From NCBI RefSeq assembly GCF_009674585.1, contig NZ_WKJP01000001.1, forward strand, positions 310,001 to 374,000: a stretch of 64,000 nt of DNA, read 5' to 3'. Under the pieces are notes generated by a model. That model did no database searches, was not told the DNA's origin, and worked only from the letters and a program-made list of their open reading frames with translations. Position numbers and translations under genes: made by a program. Positions 62,448 to 64,000 of this stretch are shown here, one piece after another; position 1 is the first letter of the stretch; the number at the start of each line of letters is the position of its first letter. This stretch comes from Haloferax marinisediminis (GTDB taxonomy: Archaea > Halobacteriota > Halobacteria > Halobacteriales > Haloferacaceae).

Positions 62448-64000
62448 TTAGTCTTCGGTGGTGAACTGGCGTTCGTAGCCGAACGGTTCGTACTCGCGGC
62501 CACCGCCCTCGAAGAACTTGCCGAAGAACTCGACGTACTCGAGACGCACGGCCTGCAGACCGGCGCTCGTGACACCGAGTGCAAGGACGAGTGCGTGTCC
62601 GAGGAGGAGGACGACGAGCCCTCCGACCAGACCTGCTGCACCGGAGTGCATCAGGCCGGGGAACAGGATGACTGCTCCTTCGTAGTGTTCGAGTGCGTAC
62701 TCCGGCCCGTAGTTGAGCAGGAAGTGGAACTCACCGTGGTGCTCGTACGCCCCGAAGAACAGCAGGTTGACTGCGAACGCCATTCCGGCCTTCGCCAGCA
62801 ACACTGCGGCAAGACGAGTGTACGACAGCACGTTCGAGAGGACGTTGATGAACTCGACGACCTCGATCGGCTCGGCAATCGCGAGGAGCGCGAGGCCGAC
62901 GAAGAACAGGCCAAGGCCAGCCCAGCCGACGATCTCCGGGAATCCGGAGAAGCCGAGCGGGACGACGCCTTCGCTGCTGAACGTCGTGAAGATGAAGTTC
63001 GGCGGGATGTCGCCGAGCGCAGGGCTGAAGATCCAGATCCACAGGCCGTTGAGCATCAGAATCCACGAACCGGCTTCGAGGACCGCTTCCTTCACACCGT
63101 GGAGGTCAGCGAGGTCGACGAAGTCGAAGATGTACCCGATGTTGAGGTGGATGATACCGATGACGACGCTCACAGTGAGCCAGCCGAGTGCCCACTCAGC
63201 GGTCGCCGGCGACAGACCCTTCTCGATGGGTGCGTGCTCGAGACCGACCACACCGACCCAGAAGTACTCGGTGATGAGGTGCAGCCCGAAGATTTCGCCA
63301 TACAGGATGCCGAACAGCGTCGTAGACACACCGGCCGCGATGGTGACGCCACCCATGCTCTTGAGCGCGTTGCTGTCGAAGTTCGTGTAGAGGAAGTACC
63401 CGATTGCGGTGTACAGCAGTCCGTACCCGAAGTCACCGATCATGAACCCGAAGAACAACGGGAACGTCAGGAACAGGATGACGGTCGGGTCGAGTTCGAA
63501 GTAGCTCGGTCGGCTCACTGCCTGCACGAGCAGTTCGAACGGCTTGACCGCACCACCGTTGCTCTGGACCGTCGGCGGTTCGTCGTTGGCCATCGTGAGC
63601 GTGCCGCCGTCGGTCGCCGTAGCGGTGCCGCCGGTTTCGCGGACGTCTTCGGTCGCGTGGTCGTGACCGTCGTGGGTGAACGACGCACGTTCGAGTTCTT
63701 CGATGTCGACGTGCTCACCGACGATACTCTTCAGTTCACTGGCGAACTCGTTGTACTGTCCAGTCGGAATCCATCCCTCGGCGACGAAGGCGTTCTCCGT
63801 CGTCGCGAACGAGAGTGGTGCTTCGGTCTTCTGAACGTCGATTGCGAGACGCTCCTCGGCCGCGAGGAGGAACTCGCCTTCCTCGACCTTCAGGTCGTTG
63901 AGTTCAGACTCGACCGTGTCGAGCTTGGACTCGATTTCGCGTTTCTCCTGTTCGAGGTTGCGGACGTGGTCCTCGGGGCTTCCCTCGGCGTCCGGAATCT
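62448..64000 (-). CDS. atpI: A-type ATP synthase subunit I (partial)
   Basis: The frame runs to the window edge, so the N-terminus is missing. About 517 codons are visible; the ATG at 63593 is internal, since DVRETGGTATATDGGTLT precedes it in frame. The visible part has a coiled-coil, cytoplasmic segment with alternating acidic residues and then seven or so membrane helices (FPLFFGFMIGDFGYGLLYTAIGYF, SNVLSYTRLAAVLLAKAGMAFAVNLLF). The conserved arginine facing the rotor is in SYTRLAAVLLA. It is the stator a-subunit. Confidence 0.94.
   Translation of the reverse strand, partial: IPDAEGSPEDHVRNLEQEKREIESKLDTVESELNDLKVEEGEFLLAAEERLAIDVQKTEAPLSFATTENAFVAEGWIPTGQYNEFASELKSIVGEHVDIEELERASFTHDGHDHATEDVRETGGTATATDGGTLTMANDEPPTVQSNGGAVKPFELLVQAVSRPSYFELDPTVILFLTFPLFFGFMIGDFGYGLLYTAIGYFLYTNFDSNALKSMGGVTIAAGVSTTLFGILYGEIFGLHLITEYFWVGVVGLEHAPIEKGLSPATAEWALGWLTVSVVIGIIHLNIGYIFDFVDLADLHGVKEAVLEAGSWILMLNGLWIWIFSPALGDIPPNFIFTTFSSEGVVPLGFSGFPEIVGWAGLGLFFVGLALLAIAEPIEVVEFINVLSNVLSYTRLAAVLLAKAGMAFAVNLLFFGAYEHHGEFHFLLNYGPEYALEHYEGAVILFPGLMHSGAAGLVGGLVVLLLGHALVLALGVTSAGLQAVRLEYVEFFGKFFEGGGREYEPFGYERQFTTED

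Overview
The window is a GC-rich haloarchaeal chromosome segment, almost certainly Haloferax or a very close relative. Predicted proteins are strongly acidic and split RNA polymerase genes (rpoB''/B'/A'/A'') are present. So are an A-type ATP synthase, archaeal SepF, TiaS, CarS, a CTP-dependent riboflavin kinase fused to an HTH, and a MinD with a long acidic tail. Many genes have a TATA-like box 26-30 nt upstream of the start codon, which fits leaderless transcription. Gene order agrees with what I remember of Haloferax volcanii; this is recollection, not a database search. Nearly all of it is core chromosome. I see no CRISPR array, rRNA, IS element or prophage.

Layout. 1-11 kb: a partial membrane-anchored surface-type protein, a cupin, uvrA, sepF, a DUF1028 protein, a PUA RNA-binding protein, small zinc-finger and membrane proteins, RNase R, and a receiver/PAS/PAS/GAF regulator. 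11-30 kb: a large translation/transcription block read leftward. In reading order it holds rpoH-rpoB''-rpoB'-rpoA'-rpoA''-nusA, a mechanosensitive channel, rpsL-rpsG, EF-2, an ACT protein with homoserine dehydrogenase, EF-1alpha-rpsJ and tRNA-Ala. A predicted metalloprotease (rightward) sits inside the block. 29.4-34.5 kb: two identical tRNA-Asp genes, a decayed DUF952 remnant, a HerA-like ATPase with two crcB fluoride channels, tiaS and an HTH regulator.

34.6-46.6 kb: TfoX-like and glutaredoxin-like proteins, a nucleobase cluster (two NCS2 permeases, a GfcR-type phosphoribosyltransferase regulator, pyrE), carS, proline dehydrogenase, DUF502, ilvE, an epimerase, ribB-ribK and a 51-aa zinc-ribbon gene. 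46.8-54.5 kb: argS, a 45-aa membrane protein behind minD4, the release factor aRF1, an MFS transporter, a DUF6276-like protein and atpD. 54.7-64 kb: a LOV/GAF/Bat-type regulator and the ATP synthase operon I-K-E-C-F-A-B; atpI runs off the end.

Most interesting non-gene signals: (1) two 13-bp palindromes at exact 17-bp spacing in the gfcR promoter, with a third half-similar unit; (2) a 117-bp multibranched inverted-repeat element just after carS; (3) a 35-codon upstream ORF whose stop overlaps the start of the ACT/homoserine-dehydrogenase operon; (4) a free-standing lipoprotein signal peptide ORF ending four residues after its lipobox cysteine began; (5) a hairpin behind tRNA-Ala built from copies of the tRNA 3' end; (6) several short tandem duplications at gene ends. 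Short genes easily overlooked: the zinc-ribbon protein at 46441-46596 and the membrane protein at 48610-48747.
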